64,000 nucleotides of DNA from Pseudomonas rubra (lineage in GTDB: Bacteria > Pseudomonadota > Gammaproteobacteria > Pseudomonadales > Pseudomonadaceae): NCBI RefSeq assembly GCF_028656935.1, contig NZ_JAMDGZ010000009.1, forward strand, positions 1-64,000. The letters are read 5' to 3'. Each line of letters opens with the position of its first letter. Position 1 is the first letter of the stretch. A model generated the notes under the pieces. That model worked only from the letters and a program-made list of their open reading frames with translations, searched no databases and was not told where the DNA came from. The translations under genes and the position numbers were made by a program. Of this stretch, positions 47,489-56,612 are shown in pieces.

Positions 47489-48448
47489 CTACAGATCCAG
47501 CACCATGCGCCGGCTCTTGCAGCCCGACACACAGACCATCATCGATTTGTTCTCTGCTCGTTCAGCCTTGGTCAGTACACCGTCGCGGTGGTCGATATCA
47601 CCCTCCAGCACTCGGGTTTCGCACGACCCGCATACCCCTTCGCGGCAGCTGTACTCGATATCGCAACCGGCTTCGAGCAGTACATCGAGCAGGTTCAGCC
47701 CAGGCTCGAGGTTCAGGGTCTTGCCGGACTTTTTCAGCTCGACGCTGTAGCTGTCCTGGGCATCTTCCGAGGGTGGCAGTTCGGCGGCGGTAAAACGTTC
47801 GATATGCGCATGGGGATAGCCCAGGCTTTCGCAGGTGCTCTCAAAGGCATCGAGCATCGGCGTCGGCCCGCAGCAGTAGAAGTGTGTGTCGCTGGGTTGG
47901 CCGGCCAGGTAATGGGCCAGATCCGGCGCCGCGTTCTTCTCGTCGTTGAAGTGGTAGAGCACCTTGGCATCAACTGCGCTGAGTGCTTCCAGCAGCGCCG
48001 CTTCCTTGCGCGAGCGGGCGCAGTAGATCAGCTCGGCGGATTTGCCCAGGGCCAGCAGTTGGCGAAACATGCAGTAGATCGGTGTTATACCGATGCCACC
48101 GGCCACCAGCACGTTGTGGCTGGCATGCGGGTCGAGGGCGAAGTTGTTGCGTGGTTGCGAGATGCTCAGTTGCGAGCCAACGCGCAGTTGCTCATGGACG
48201 AACGCTGAGCCGCCACGGCTGTTGCGGTCACGCAGGATGCCCACCACATAACGGCCCTGGTCGCTCGGCGAGTTGAGCAGCGAGTAACTGCGCACCAGGC
48301 CGTTGGGCAGGTGCAGGTCGATGTGCGAGCCGGCCTCGAACGGTGCGAACACGGTGTCGCCCCAGGGGCGCAGTTCGACGCTGATGATGCCTTCGGCTTC
48401 GTGGCGCAGGGTATGCACCAGCGCGGTGATGGTAGAGGAGTTGGACAT
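47489..48448 (-). CDS. Phthalate-dioxygenase-reductase-type electron transfer protein
   Basis: This 319-residue protein has an FMN/FAD-type barrel (RSYSLLNSPSDQGRYVVG), an NAD domain (LVAGGIGITPIYCM and CCGPTPMLDAF) and a C-terminal plant-type 2Fe-2S domain (CREGVCGSCETRVLEGD). It passes electrons from NADH to the partner Rieske oxygenase at 48,889. It is the last gene of the operon. Confidence 0.92.
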   Translation of the reverse strand: MSNSSTITALVHTLRHEAEGIISVELRPWGDTVFAPFEAGSHIDLHLPNGLVRSYSLLNSPSDQGRYVVGILRDRNSRGGSAFVHEQLRVGSQLSISQPRNNFALDPHASHNVLVAGGIGITPIYCMFRQLLALGKSAELIYCARSRKEAALLEALSAVDAKVLYHFNDEKNAAPDLAHYLAGQPSDTHFYCCGPTPMLDAFESTCESLGYPHAHIERFTAAELPPSEDAQDSYSVELKKSGKTLNLEPGLNLLDVLLEAGCDIEYSCREGVCGSCETRVLEGDIDHRDGVLTKAERAENKSMMVCVSGCKSRRMVLDL

Positions 48449-48451
48449 CGG

Positions 48452-48889
48452 TCACCTCAATGGCGCAGTGCGCAAGTCAATGTCGAGCCGGGCGCTGGCT
48501 TCGATTTCCACCACCAGCTCAGGGAACACCAGGGCGCTCACTTGAACCAGGGTGGAGGTGGGGTAACAGGCGAAACCTTTGAAGAAGTCGCGGCGTGCGC
48601 GACCGACTTCGTCCTTGTCGGCAATGTCGGTGAGGTACACCGTCAAGCGGTAGAGATTGCCGATGTGCCCGCCTGCCGCTTCCACCAGGGCCCGGGCCTT
48701 GTTCAGCACCACCAGGGTCTGAGCGTAGGCATCCAGTGGCGTGCCGCACTCGGCCGCCTGGCGGGTGGCGGGATGGCCGGTCATGCCGGACATCACCAGT
48801 TCATCGCCAAGCAGCAGGGCATTGGACCAACTGGCGCTGGCCAGCTCGGTCAATGCCTGCGCCTGGATACGTTGTACGGGCAGGTTCAT
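48452..48889 (-). CDS. Rid-family (RidA/YjgF-like) protein
   Basis: This 145-residue protein contains YAQTLVVLNKARALVEAAGG and VYLTDIADKDEV. The start ATG 48889 overlaps the Rieske stop (TGATG). RidA proteins hydrolyse reactive imines. The Arg that normally sits before the TLVQV strand is absent (YPTSTLVQVSAL), as in several non-canonical Rid subfamilies. In this setting it may deaminate an enamine or an aminomuconate-type intermediate. Confidence 0.87.
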   Translation of the reverse strand: MNLPVQRIQAQALTELASASWSNALLLGDELVMSGMTGHPATRQAAECGTPLDAYAQTLVVLNKARALVEAAGGHIGNLYRLTVYLTDIADKDEVGRARRDFFKGFACYPTSTLVQVSALVFPELVVEIEASARLDIDLRTAPLR

Positions 48890-49920
48890 CACAGCTGCTT
48901 CGCTTCGATCAGCGCCAGTTGCTCCTTGGCCTGGCCCTTGAGGTAACGGCGCAGGCGCACCACACCCAGGTCATGCTGGTAGAGGTTTTCGCGCTGATTG
49001 GCGTCGTATTCCATGAACTCCAGCAACACCCGGTCTTGCTCCAGCACTGCCCAGTGACGGGCTTCCAGGCGGTTCTTGTAGAGGAAGCGCCAGGTGTCGC
49101 GCTGCCAGCCGGTCAACGGCCGGGCACGCCAGTGGAACACCGCCGAGAGGCTGCGGCTGCTGGGGGTGTAGCTGCCGATGATGGTGAAGTTGCCGCCCGG
49201 GCCGCCGGTCTTCGGGTAAGGGATTTCCAGGCGCAGCCAGTGGCAGCCGTTGTCGAGGAATTCGGTCCAGTCGAAGTTGACCCCGCGCTGGCCTTCCTTC
49301 TCGAAGAAGAAGCCCTGCTCGGTATCGCGGGTGACGAACTTGGCCGTGGCTTCGCCTTCGCTCATCGAGTGCGACATCTTGTGCAGGTAGGTGCCGTGCA
49401 TCGGGTCCATGACGTTGTCGAGTACGTAGCGGTAGTCACCTTGCCATTCGGTGTAGCAGAGGAAGCTGCTCCACTCGGGCGAGGTCAGTTGCTCGGGCAG
49501 TACCAGCTCCGGTGGGGCGTCCAGGTGCGGGTCGGTGGCGTTGAACAAAAAGATCGCCCCGGCCGCCTCACGGGTATGGAACATGCGCGTCGGGCGGCTG
49601 CCTTCGAGCTTGCAGCCCGGGCTGCCGGGGACCTTGGTCACGGTGCCGTCGCAGCGCACTTCGACGCCGTGGTACGGGCACTGCAGGCGGTCACCCAGCA
49701 CCGGGCCCTGGGACAGTGGCGCGCCGCGGTGCGGGCAGTGGTCTTCGAGGGCATGCACGCTGCCATCGTTGTCGCGCCACAGGGCGATCTTGTAGCCCAG
49801 GCGGCGTACCGATACCGGCTTGTCGCCGAGCAGCTCGGAGGGCAATACGGGAAACCAGAGGTCTTTGAGGCCGTTGGCCAGATGGTTCTCAACAGGGTCG
49901 ACGGTGAATTGCATATTCAT
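48889..49920 (-). CDS. Rieske non-heme iron oxygenase alpha subunit
   Basis: This 343-residue protein has the Rieske site CPHRGAP (Cys62, His64) and CPYHG (Cys81, His84), and a mononuclear iron region DNVMDPMHGTYLHKM with the two His ligands. There is no beta subunit nearby. With the reductase two genes on, it fits the phthalate-dioxygenase/vanillate-demethylase class, which hydroxylates rings or removes O- or N-methyl groups. GGAGG precedes the start. Confidence 0.92.
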   Translation of the reverse strand: MNMQFTVDPVENHLANGLKDLWFPVLPSELLGDKPVSVRRLGYKIALWRDNDGSVHALEDHCPHRGAPLSQGPVLGDRLQCPYHGVEVRCDGTVTKVPGSPGCKLEGSRPTRMFHTREAAGAIFLFNATDPHLDAPPELVLPEQLTSPEWSSFLCYTEWQGDYRYVLDNVMDPMHGTYLHKMSHSMSEGEATAKFVTRDTEQGFFFEKEGQRGVNFDWTEFLDNGCHWLRLEIPYPKTGGPGGNFTIIGSYTPSSRSLSAVFHWRARPLTGWQRDTWRFLYKNRLEARHWAVLEQDRVLLEFMEYDANQRENLYQHDLGVVRLRRYLKGQAKEQLALIEAKQL

Positions 49921-49940
49921 CTTGTTTTACCTCCGGCGGG

Positions 49941-50168
49941 TCATGCGCCCAGCCGTGCCATCAGGGATTTATAGGAGTCTTCGGTCCATTCGCCGCTGGT
50001 CAAAGGGCAGGGCGGCCCGGCCAGGTTCAGGTGTGCCAGCAGCTCGGGCAGTTGGGTCACGCCGTTGCCGTAAGCGCGCTCGATGGAGTCGCCAAGCAGC
50101 TCCTCGAACGGGGTGTTGGGCCGTTTGCGCGCCTGATGGGGTTCCAGGTAGCGTTGGTTGTTGTTCAT
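49941..50168 (-). CDS. Small protein with recombinase-like helix
   Basis: This 75-residue protein contains YLEPHQARKRPNTPFEELLG and a C-terminal LLAHLN...SGEWTEDSYKSLMARLG. The latter resembles the helix of serine-recombinase domains, as in proteins named recombinase-like helix domain. It has no catalytic residues and probably assists a neighbouring oxygenase. GGAGG precedes its start at 50,168; it follows the next gene upstream with a one-base gap. Confidence 0.7.
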   Translation of the reverse strand: MNNNQRYLEPHQARKRPNTPFEELLGDSIERAYGNGVTQLPELLAHLNLAGPPCPLTSGEWTEDSYKSLMARLGA

Positions 50169-50169
50169 G

Positions 50170-50487
50170 TCATTGACCTCCATTGCGGACCCGTTCGCGG
50201 ATCGTTTCGCGGACCGGGACAAAGTCGTACGTCGGGTAGCATTCGGTGCGGAACACGCCCCAGGCGGCGCGCTCCAGTTCCACATTGACCTTGCCGAGCA
50301 GGCTCGGCGGCAGGCGCAGGGTGACGATCTGGCCCAGGCCCATGGCCACGGTCCAGGACACCAGCTCGACGCCGGCGGGCGGAAAGCTGTCCCACCAGCC
50401 CATCTGCTTCATGTGCGCCTGGATCTGTTCCAGGTTCTTCGACTGGTCGTGCTTGAGCACCACCGTCAGTTGCATCGTCTCGCTCAT
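50170..50487 (-). CDS. Unknown 105-residue soluble protein of the catabolic operon
   Basis: The sequence begins MSETMQLTVVLKH and contains MKQMGWWDSFPPAGVELVSW, with alternating strands and helices that could form a small ferredoxin-like alpha/beta fold. No recognised motif is present. Tight spacing to both neighbours indicates a role in the same pathway. Confidence 0.75.
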   Translation of the reverse strand: MSETMQLTVVLKHDQSKNLEQIQAHMKQMGWWDSFPPAGVELVSWTVAMGLGQIVTLRLPPSLLGKVNVELERAAWGVFRTECYPTYDFVPVRETIRERVRNGGQ

Positions 50488-50496
50488 GTTCGGGCC

Positions 50497-51639
50497 TCAG
50501 GCTGCACTTACCGTGGGCACGCTCCAGGCGTCATAGCCGTAAACCCAGTCGGCGTTGCCGCCGGCCTTGAGCCACTGGTTGCCGCGTGAGCCGATCTGGA
50601 TCTGGCTGGTGCGTTCCAGGCGGGCCAGTTGATAGCCCTGCAGGGCACGGGTGACCTGCGCTGGGGTGTTCACACCGTGCAGATGACGGGCCAGCACTAC
50701 GGCGTCTTCAATGGCCTGGCCGGCACCCTGGGCCATGAACGGCATCATCGGGTGGCAGGCATCACCCAACAGGGTGATCAAGCCTTCGGACCAGTACGGC
50801 AGCGGGTCGCGTTCGTACAGCGCGGTCTTGAGCACCTCGTCGCAGGCGTCGAGCAGGGCGCGGGCATCGGCGTGGAAGTCCTGGTAATGGCTGCGCAGCT
50901 CGGCGGCGTCACCGGCGGTGGTCCAGGACTCCAGGTGCCAGCTTTCCTGGGCGGTAGTGGCGAAGATAAAGATGTCGCGACCCTGGTTCAGCGGGAAGGT
51001 GACGATCTGGCTCTGCGGGTTCGGCCCCCACCATTTGGTGAAGGCCTGGATGTTCGGCACCTGGGCCACGCGGCTGGCCGGGATTACGGCGCGGTAGGCG
51101 ACCACCCCGGTGAAGCGTGGTTGCTCTTCACCGAACAGGGCATTACGCACCACCGAGTGAATGCCGTCGGCGCCGATCAGCAGGTCGGCGCGATGGCGGC
51201 TGCCGTCCTTGAAGCGCAGCTCGACGCCGTCGGCATCCTGCAGCACGTGCTCGGCGCGTTTGGCGAACTGCACGTTGTGCAGCGGGAACACATCGGCCAG
51301 TGCCGCCAGCAGGTCGGCGCGGTGGATGGTCAACTGCGGTGCGCCGTACTGGCTTTGCGCGGCGTCGGCCATTTCCAGGCGCGAGGTTTCTTCGCCGCTG
51401 TCCCACAGGCGGCTGATGCGGTGGGTCGGGCGCGCTGCCGGAATACGCACAGCCAGGCCGACGCCGAGGCCGTCGAGGGCGCGCACGGCATTGGGCGTAA
51501 GGTTGATGTCGGCGCCGACCCGCAGGAAGGCTTTGGATTGTTCGAAAACCGTGACCTGGTGACCGGCCTGGCGCAGGGCGATGGCGGCGGTGAGCCCACC
51601 GATGCCGGCACCGTTGATGGCAATGTTCAACGAAGACAT
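50497..51639 (-). CDS. FAD-dependent aromatic hydroxylase (NicC/salicylate-hydroxylase-like)
   Basis: This 380-residue protein has GAGIGG near residue 10, a DG motif in LLIGADGIHSVVR and a GD motif in LLGDACHPMMPFMAQGAG. The C-terminal NADWVYGYD resembles the end of 6-hydroxynicotinate 3-monooxygenase. Group A enzymes of this kind use NAD(P)H and O2 to hydroxylate, often with loss of carboxylate. GCAGGAG precedes the start. Confidence 0.88.
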   Translation of the reverse strand: MSSLNIAINGAGIGGLTAAIALRQAGHQVTVFEQSKAFLRVGADINLTPNAVRALDGLGVGLAVRIPAARPTHRISRLWDSGEETSRLEMADAAQSQYGAPQLTIHRADLLAALADVFPLHNVQFAKRAEHVLQDADGVELRFKDGSRHRADLLIGADGIHSVVRNALFGEEQPRFTGVVAYRAVIPASRVAQVPNIQAFTKWWGPNPQSQIVTFPLNQGRDIFIFATTAQESWHLESWTTAGDAAELRSHYQDFHADARALLDACDEVLKTALYERDPLPYWSEGLITLLGDACHPMMPFMAQGAGQAIEDAVVLARHLHGVNTPAQVTRALQGYQLARLERTSQIQIGSRGNQWLKAGGNADWVYGYDAWSVPTVSAA

Positions 51640-51652
51640 GGACAACTCCTGC

Positions 51653-52618
51653 TCAGGGTTTGGGTTTGTCGGTAAGGAACTTGCCTTGCGGCGCTTCGGC
51701 ATGTTGCTGGCGCCGGGTGTTGCCATCGATGCCGCCGGCAATCGCCCATTCGGCAAACACCGTCGGGCCGGGCTCGAACTCGCGGGGTTGCCATTCGCCG
51801 GTCAGTTGGTCCTCGTCGGCGTAGTACTCGACGAGGGCGCCGGCCGGGTTCTTGAAGTACCAGAAAAACGCCGACGACACCGGGTGCCGGCCAGGTCCGA
51901 TCTCGGTGCTCCAGCCGCTGCGCGAGATGTGCATGCCGCCGCCGAACACTTCGTGCAGGTCGCGCACGGTGAAGGCCACGTGGTTCAGGCCGGCCCGCGG
52001 TGCCGGCAACTGGAGCATGAACAGGTCGTGGTGGCCGCCTTCTTCGGCAGTGCGCAAAAAGGCGCCGCGGTTGGGGTAGCGGTCCGAGGCCTGGAAACCG
52101 AAGCGTTCGTGGTAGAAGGCTTCGCAGGCATTCACATCCTTGACGAAGAACACCACGTGGCCGACTTCAATGGGCGTGGCGCGCTCGTAGACCGGCGCCG
52201 GTTTGTTGATCCGGCCCTTGGTCTGCCAGGTGTTGTGGCCGCTGCACTCGATGTCCAGCGCGCGCTTGCGGGTCACCTGCAGACGAATCGCCAGGCCATT
52301 GGGGTCGGTGCAGCCGATGCGCCCGTTGCCCTCGACAAAGCCCGGATCCTTGGCGATGCGCTGGCTGTACAGGGCCAGGTCCGCTTCGCTTTCAACGCCC
52401 CAGACCACTTCGCGCACCGTCGAGCCCGCTTCGATCGCGGGTGGCAGGCCAGCCTTGTTGATATCGGCCAGTACCACCCGGCAGCCGTTAAGGGTTTCGA
52501 AGATCACCTCGTCGGCCTGTTCGCTGACCTTGTTCAGGCCCCAGTCGCTGAAGAAGCGCACGCAGGTGTCGAGGTCTTCGACGCCGTAGGTGACTTCATC
52601 GATGCCCAATACGCTCAT
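51653..52618 (-). CDS. Two-domain VOC protein, probable extradiol ring-cleavage dioxygenase
   Basis: This 321-residue protein consists of two glyoxalase-like modules. In the second, candidate metal ligands are His in IEVGHVVFFV and LNHVAFTV and Glu in ALVEYYADED, the usual 2-His-1-Glu set of type I extradiol dioxygenases. Its size fits that class. It lies after the hydroxylase, as expected for ring cleavage. It overlaps the ALDH by four bases. Confidence 0.82.
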   Translation of the reverse strand: MSVLGIDEVTYGVEDLDTCVRFFSDWGLNKVSEQADEVIFETLNGCRVVLADINKAGLPPAIEAGSTVREVVWGVESEADLALYSQRIAKDPGFVEGNGRIGCTDPNGLAIRLQVTRKRALDIECSGHNTWQTKGRINKPAPVYERATPIEVGHVVFFVKDVNACEAFYHERFGFQASDRYPNRGAFLRTAEEGGHHDLFMLQLPAPRAGLNHVAFTVRDLHEVFGGGMHISRSGWSTEIGPGRHPVSSAFFWYFKNPAGALVEYYADEDQLTGEWQPREFEPGPTVFAEWAIAGGIDGNTRRQQHAEAPQGKFLTDKPKP

Positions 52619-54105
52619 GGCCTTGCCTCCACACCGGCCCAGGCCAGCGGTTGTTCGTTCATGCCCCAGTAGAGGCTCTTCTGTTCCATGTACTGCAGGA
52701 TGCCGAGGCGGCCTTTCTCGCGGCCCAGGCCACTGTCGCGCCAGCCGCCGAACGGGGTGGCAATGGAGAACTGCTTGTAGGTGTTGATCCACACGGTGCC
52801 GGCCTGGATCTTGCGGCCCAGGGCCCACGCACGCTTGTAGTCGCGGCTCCAGATGCCGGCGGCGAGGGCGTAAAGACTGTCGTTGGCCTGCTCGACCAAT
52901 TGCTCTTCGCTGTCGAAGGGCAGGGCCACCAGCACCGGGCCGAAGATTTCTTCCTGGCAGGTCTGCTGACTGTTGCTCAGGCCTTCGAGGATGGTCGGCG
53001 GGTAGTAGTAGCCTTGCTCGTAGATACCGCCGGTTGGGCGCTGGCCGCCGAGCAACAAGCGGCCACCTTCGGCCAGGCCCAGGGCCACATAGCGCTCCAC
53101 CGACTCGCGGTGCGCGGCGCTGATCAGCGGGCCCATCTGCGTCGACTCGTCAGCCGGGTCGCCCAGGCGCAAACCAGCGGCCCCGGCCACCAGGCGCTGC
53201 ATGAACGGCTCATACAGGGCGCGGGCGACGAACAGCCGCGAGCCGGCGATGCAGGCCTCGCCCGAGGAGCTGAAAATGCCGTAGAGCACCCCGGCCACAG
53301 CGTGATCGAGGTCGGCATCATCAAGGACGATGGTTGGCGATTTGCCGCCCAGTTCCAGTGATACCGGCATCATCTTGTCGGCAGCGATATGGGCGATGTG
53401 CTTGCCGGTTTTGGTTCCGCCGGTGAACGACACACGCTTGATCAGCGGGTGTTGGGTCAGGGCGTCTCCGAGCAGCGACCCCTTGCCCGGCAGTACGCTG
53501 ACCAGGCCCTTGGGCAAGCCTGCGTCTTCGCAGATCTGCGCCAGTTGCAGGGCCAGCAACGGGGTGATTTCCGCGGGTTTGATCACCACGGCATTACCGG
53601 CGGCCAAGGCCGGGGCGACCTTTTGCGCTTCGCTGGCGATCGGCGAGTTCCACGGGGTGATGGCCGCGACCACGCCCATCGGCTCGTACACGCTCATGCT
53701 GACAAAGTCGCCGCGCGACGGAGTGATGGTTTCTTCCAGGGTTTCGCAGGCCGCGGCGAAAAACTGGAAAGTGCCAGCGGCGCTGGCCACCAGGGCGCGG
53801 GTTTCGTTGATCGGCTTGCCGTTGTCCTGGCGCTGCAACTGCGCCAGTTCTTCACCGCGCTGGCGGATCAGCTCGGCGATGCGGTACAGCACCGCAGCGC
53901 GTTCGTGCGGTTTGCGCTGGGCCCAGCCGCTGTTAAGAAAGGCCTGATGAGCCCCTTGCACCGCTTCTTCGACGTCATCAAGGCTGGCGGCGTTGAGCCA
54001 GGCCACCGGCTCGCCGGTGGCCGGGTAGCGCGTGGCGTAGCGTTCACCGCCGCCCAGGCGCCAGGTGCCGGCGATGCAGATAGGTAGAGTCTGTTCCAGC
54101 GTCAT
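52615..54105 (-). CDS. Aldehyde dehydrogenase
   Basis: This 496-residue NAD(P)+-dependent enzyme has catalytic Cys in SSGEACIAGSRL, general base Glu in LELGGKSP and cofactor loop FTGGTKTGKH. In a meta-cleavage route it would oxidise a semialdehyde to the acid. The start at 54,105 fits the family N-terminus. Confidence 0.92.
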   Translation of the reverse strand: MTLEQTLPICIAGTWRLGGGERYATRYPATGEPVAWLNAASLDDVEEAVQGAHQAFLNSGWAQRKPHERAAVLYRIAELIRQRGEELAQLQRQDNGKPINETRALVASAAGTFQFFAAACETLEETITPSRGDFVSMSVYEPMGVVAAITPWNSPIASEAQKVAPALAAGNAVVIKPAEITPLLALQLAQICEDAGLPKGLVSVLPGKGSLLGDALTQHPLIKRVSFTGGTKTGKHIAHIAADKMMPVSLELGGKSPTIVLDDADLDHAVAGVLYGIFSSSGEACIAGSRLFVARALYEPFMQRLVAGAAGLRLGDPADESTQMGPLISAAHRESVERYVALGLAEGGRLLLGGQRPTGGIYEQGYYYPPTILEGLSNSQQTCQEEIFGPVLVALPFDSEEQLVEQANDSLYALAAGIWSRDYKRAWALGRKIQAGTVWINTYKQFSIATPFGGWRDSGLGREKGRLGILQYMEQKSLYWGMNEQPLAWAGVEARP

Positions 54106-54115
54106 CAAAGTTCCC

Positions 54116-54919
54116 CTAGATGGAAATGGCATGGGCGTGGTTGCCCAGGGCGCGGACCACGCTGTAGACGGTCAGCGCCGAGGTCTTCGGGTTGGCCTGC
54201 AGCGGTTTGCCGCGCAGGCTCATCTCGAAACCGCCGAAGGCACCCCGGGCCTCGAAGTGGTGGACGTTCTCGTCGCTGCGCGGGTCGGCAATCAGCGTTA
54301 CCCGCGTGCGGTCCAGGCCCAGGCCTGCCAGCGACAGGGTGGCGGCGACGTTGGCGTTCTTCGGGTACAGGCGCGCCGCTTCCCGGGCGCTGCCTTCGAA
54401 GATCACCGTGGCCTGGTCGATGGCATCCAGGTCGCAGACCTGCTCGGCCGGGGTGTTCTTCCACGCCCGGGCCGGCTTGCGGCCGGTGTAATCAACCGAG
54501 TCCAGACCGCCGACCTTGGCCGCCGACAGCGCATCGATACCGCCGATGGCGCCGGGCAGCAGCTCGATGCGCGTATTGCCACGGGCGGCCGCCGCTTCCA
54601 GGCGCTCGACCAGGCCCAGCTCCGACAAAGCACCGACCGAGACGATCAGGCAGGCGATACCGCGCTCCAGCGCCGGCAGTACGTGCTCTTCGATCGCCTT
54701 GTGCCCGGCGCACTCCACCAGCAGGTCCGGGCGGGCATCGGCGGGCAGGGCGGTGAGCACCTGCGGCGGGCGCTTGAAGCTGGCCAGGCGCTGCTCTACC
54801 AGGGCTTCGGAGCCGGCCGAGGCAATCACATGCTCGACCCGCATCTGCGCATCGTTCTCCAGCAGTTCCAGCACCGCGACGCCAATGGCGCCGCAGCCGA
54901 TCATGGTGATATTGAGCAT
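54116..54919 (-). CDS. nadX: Aspartate dehydrogenase-like oxidoreductase
   Basis: This 267-residue protein has the NAD loop MIGCGAIGVAV at the N-terminus and a C-terminal domain containing NANVAATLSLAGLGLDRTRV, the L-aspartate dehydrogenase pattern. NadX interconverts aspartate and iminoaspartate. Its place among aromatic catabolism genes suggests it handles an amino or imino intermediate, but this is inference. Confidence 0.82.
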   Translation of the reverse strand: MLNITMIGCGAIGVAVLELLENDAQMRVEHVIASAGSEALVEQRLASFKRPPQVLTALPADARPDLLVECAGHKAIEEHVLPALERGIACLIVSVGALSELGLVERLEAAAARGNTRIELLPGAIGGIDALSAAKVGGLDSVDYTGRKPARAWKNTPAEQVCDLDAIDQATVIFEGSAREAARLYPKNANVAATLSLAGLGLDRTRVTLIADPRSDENVHHFEARGAFGGFEMSLRGKPLQANPKTSALTVYSVVRALGNHAHAISI

Positions 54920-54929
54920 CTTCAAGTCC

Positions 54930-56612
54930 TCAGGCCGTGGCTTTCTGGGCTTTGGTTTCGCTGTTGGGCGGGCCGGCGAACTGGGTGGCAAAGCCGCCGA
55001 CGCTGAGCATGTCGACTTCCAGCAGGAACGGCCCGCCCTGGCTTAGGGCGTTGTCCAGCACCGCGCCGAAGTCCTTGAGGTCGCTGACCAGGCCATGACG
55101 CAGGCCAATGGATTCGGCGAGCTGGGTGTAGTCCGGGGTGTGCAGTTCGACGTAGGCGTGGCGGGCGCCGTAGATGGCGTCCTGGATATTGCGGATCACC
55201 CCGTAGCGCTGATCGTTCATAAGCAGGATCACCACGTTGGCGTTCTCCTGTACCAGGGTCGCCAGCTCGCCGAGGTTGAGGATGAAACCGCCGTCGCCAG
55301 CCAGGGCAAAGACCTTGCGCTGCGGGTCGGTCTCCGCTGCGGCCACGGCTGCACCGATGCCCATGGCCAGGCCCTGGCCGATACCGCCACCCAGGGCATG
55401 CACGCCCGACAGCGGGTGGTAAAGGTTGAGCAGGCGGTTGCCCCAGATGCTGTTGGACAGGGTCACGTCGCGCACCCAGGAGAAATTGCGCCCGGTCAGG
55501 CCCTGCAACTGCTCGACCATGGCCGAGTACGGGCCGAGGTCGGCCACCAGTTGCGCGCGCGATTGCGTGCGTACGGCTTTGAGTTCTTCGAGAAAGTTCG
55601 GGTCGATGTGCAAGCGGCCTTCAAGCCGATTGGCCAAGCCTTCGAGGGCCAGGGCAGAGTCGCCGCAGATGAACAGCTCACTGGAGTAGCTGCGGCCTTC
55701 GATGGCCGGGTTGGCATCGATGCGCAGGGTGGTGCGCGGCAGCTTCAGGGCGTACTTGAAGGTCTCGTTGCTGCGCAGGCGCGAACCGGCTACCACCAGG
55801 GCGTCGCAGCTTTGCAGGAAACCTTCGACCAGCTTGTTCTGCGAGAAGGCGCCCAGGCAACGCTCGTCGTCTTCATTGACCACGCCACGGCCCTGGGTCG
55901 AGGTGATCACGCCAACGCCCATGTCCAGCAGGCGTTTGACCTGCGCACCGGCGTGGCGGGCGCCGCCGCCGAGCCAGAGCAGCGGGCGGGTGGCGCAGGC
56001 CAAGCGTTCGGCGACAAGGTCCAGGGCTTCGGGTGCGGGCACGGCAGCCGGGATCGGCAACGGCGAGAGGTCGGTCGGCATGGGGATGAAGGTCGACTGG
56101 ATGTCGATCGGAATCTCGACGCTGACCGGGCCGGTCGGCGCGGTGAGGGCGGTTTGCACGGCGAGCTTGAGCGTGCTCAGCGCGGTCTCGACACTGCGTA
56201 CCCGAAAGGCGGCCTTGGACACTGCCTTGAGCATGGTCAACTGGTCGCGGGCTTCATGAATGTAGGCGAAATCCTGGTCCAGGTACGGCGTTTCGATCTG
56301 CCCGGTGATGTGCAGCAGCGGTGTGCCGGCGGTCAGCGCTTCGACCAGCGCCCCGGCAGCATTGCCGGCAGCGGTGCCGGTGGAGGTCAGGCACACGCCC
56401 AGGCCTCCAGTGGTGCGGGCATAGGCATCGGCCATGTTGGTCGCGCCGGCTTCACCCCGGGCCATGACGAAACGGATGTTGCCGCGCACGGCGAAGGCAT
56501 CGAGGATCGGCATGTTGTGGATCGAGATCACGCCGAAGGCAGCCTTGACCTCGCATTGTTCGAGGAACGCGGTGATGGCAGCGCCAACGGTGACAGTGTT
56601 TTCATTACGCAT
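54930..56612 (-). CDS. Thiamine-diphosphate-dependent enzyme (acetolactate-synthase-like)
   Basis: This 560-residue protein has the conserved Glu in MARGEAGATNMADAYAR and the ThDP-binding motif GDGGFILNLGELATL through MNDQRYG. The fold is that of acetolactate synthase and benzoylformate decarboxylase. It probably decarboxylates or cleaves a 2-keto acid. The start at 56,612 overlaps the upstream SDR stop by 8 bases. Confidence 0.88.
   Translation of the reverse strand: MRNENTVTVGAAITAFLEQCEVKAAFGVISIHNMPILDAFAVRGNIRFVMARGEAGATNMADAYARTTGGLGVCLTSTGTAAGNAAGALVEALTAGTPLLHITGQIETPYLDQDFAYIHEARDQLTMLKAVSKAAFRVRSVETALSTLKLAVQTALTAPTGPVSVEIPIDIQSTFIPMPTDLSPLPIPAAVPAPEALDLVAERLACATRPLLWLGGGARHAGAQVKRLLDMGVGVITSTQGRGVVNEDDERCLGAFSQNKLVEGFLQSCDALVVAGSRLRSNETFKYALKLPRTTLRIDANPAIEGRSYSSELFICGDSALALEGLANRLEGRLHIDPNFLEELKAVRTQSRAQLVADLGPYSAMVEQLQGLTGRNFSWVRDVTLSNSIWGNRLLNLYHPLSGVHALGGGIGQGLAMGIGAAVAAAETDPQRKVFALAGDGGFILNLGELATLVQENANVVILLMNDQRYGVIRNIQDAIYGARHAYVELHTPDYTQLAESIGLRHGLVSDLKDFGAVLDNALSQGGPFLLEVDMLSVGGFATQFAGPPNSETKAQKATA

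Noticed and set aside
48736..49974. A 412-codon plus-strand open frame
   Set aside because: Antisense of the Rieske oxygenase gene; codon pattern is typical of a high-GC shadow frame.
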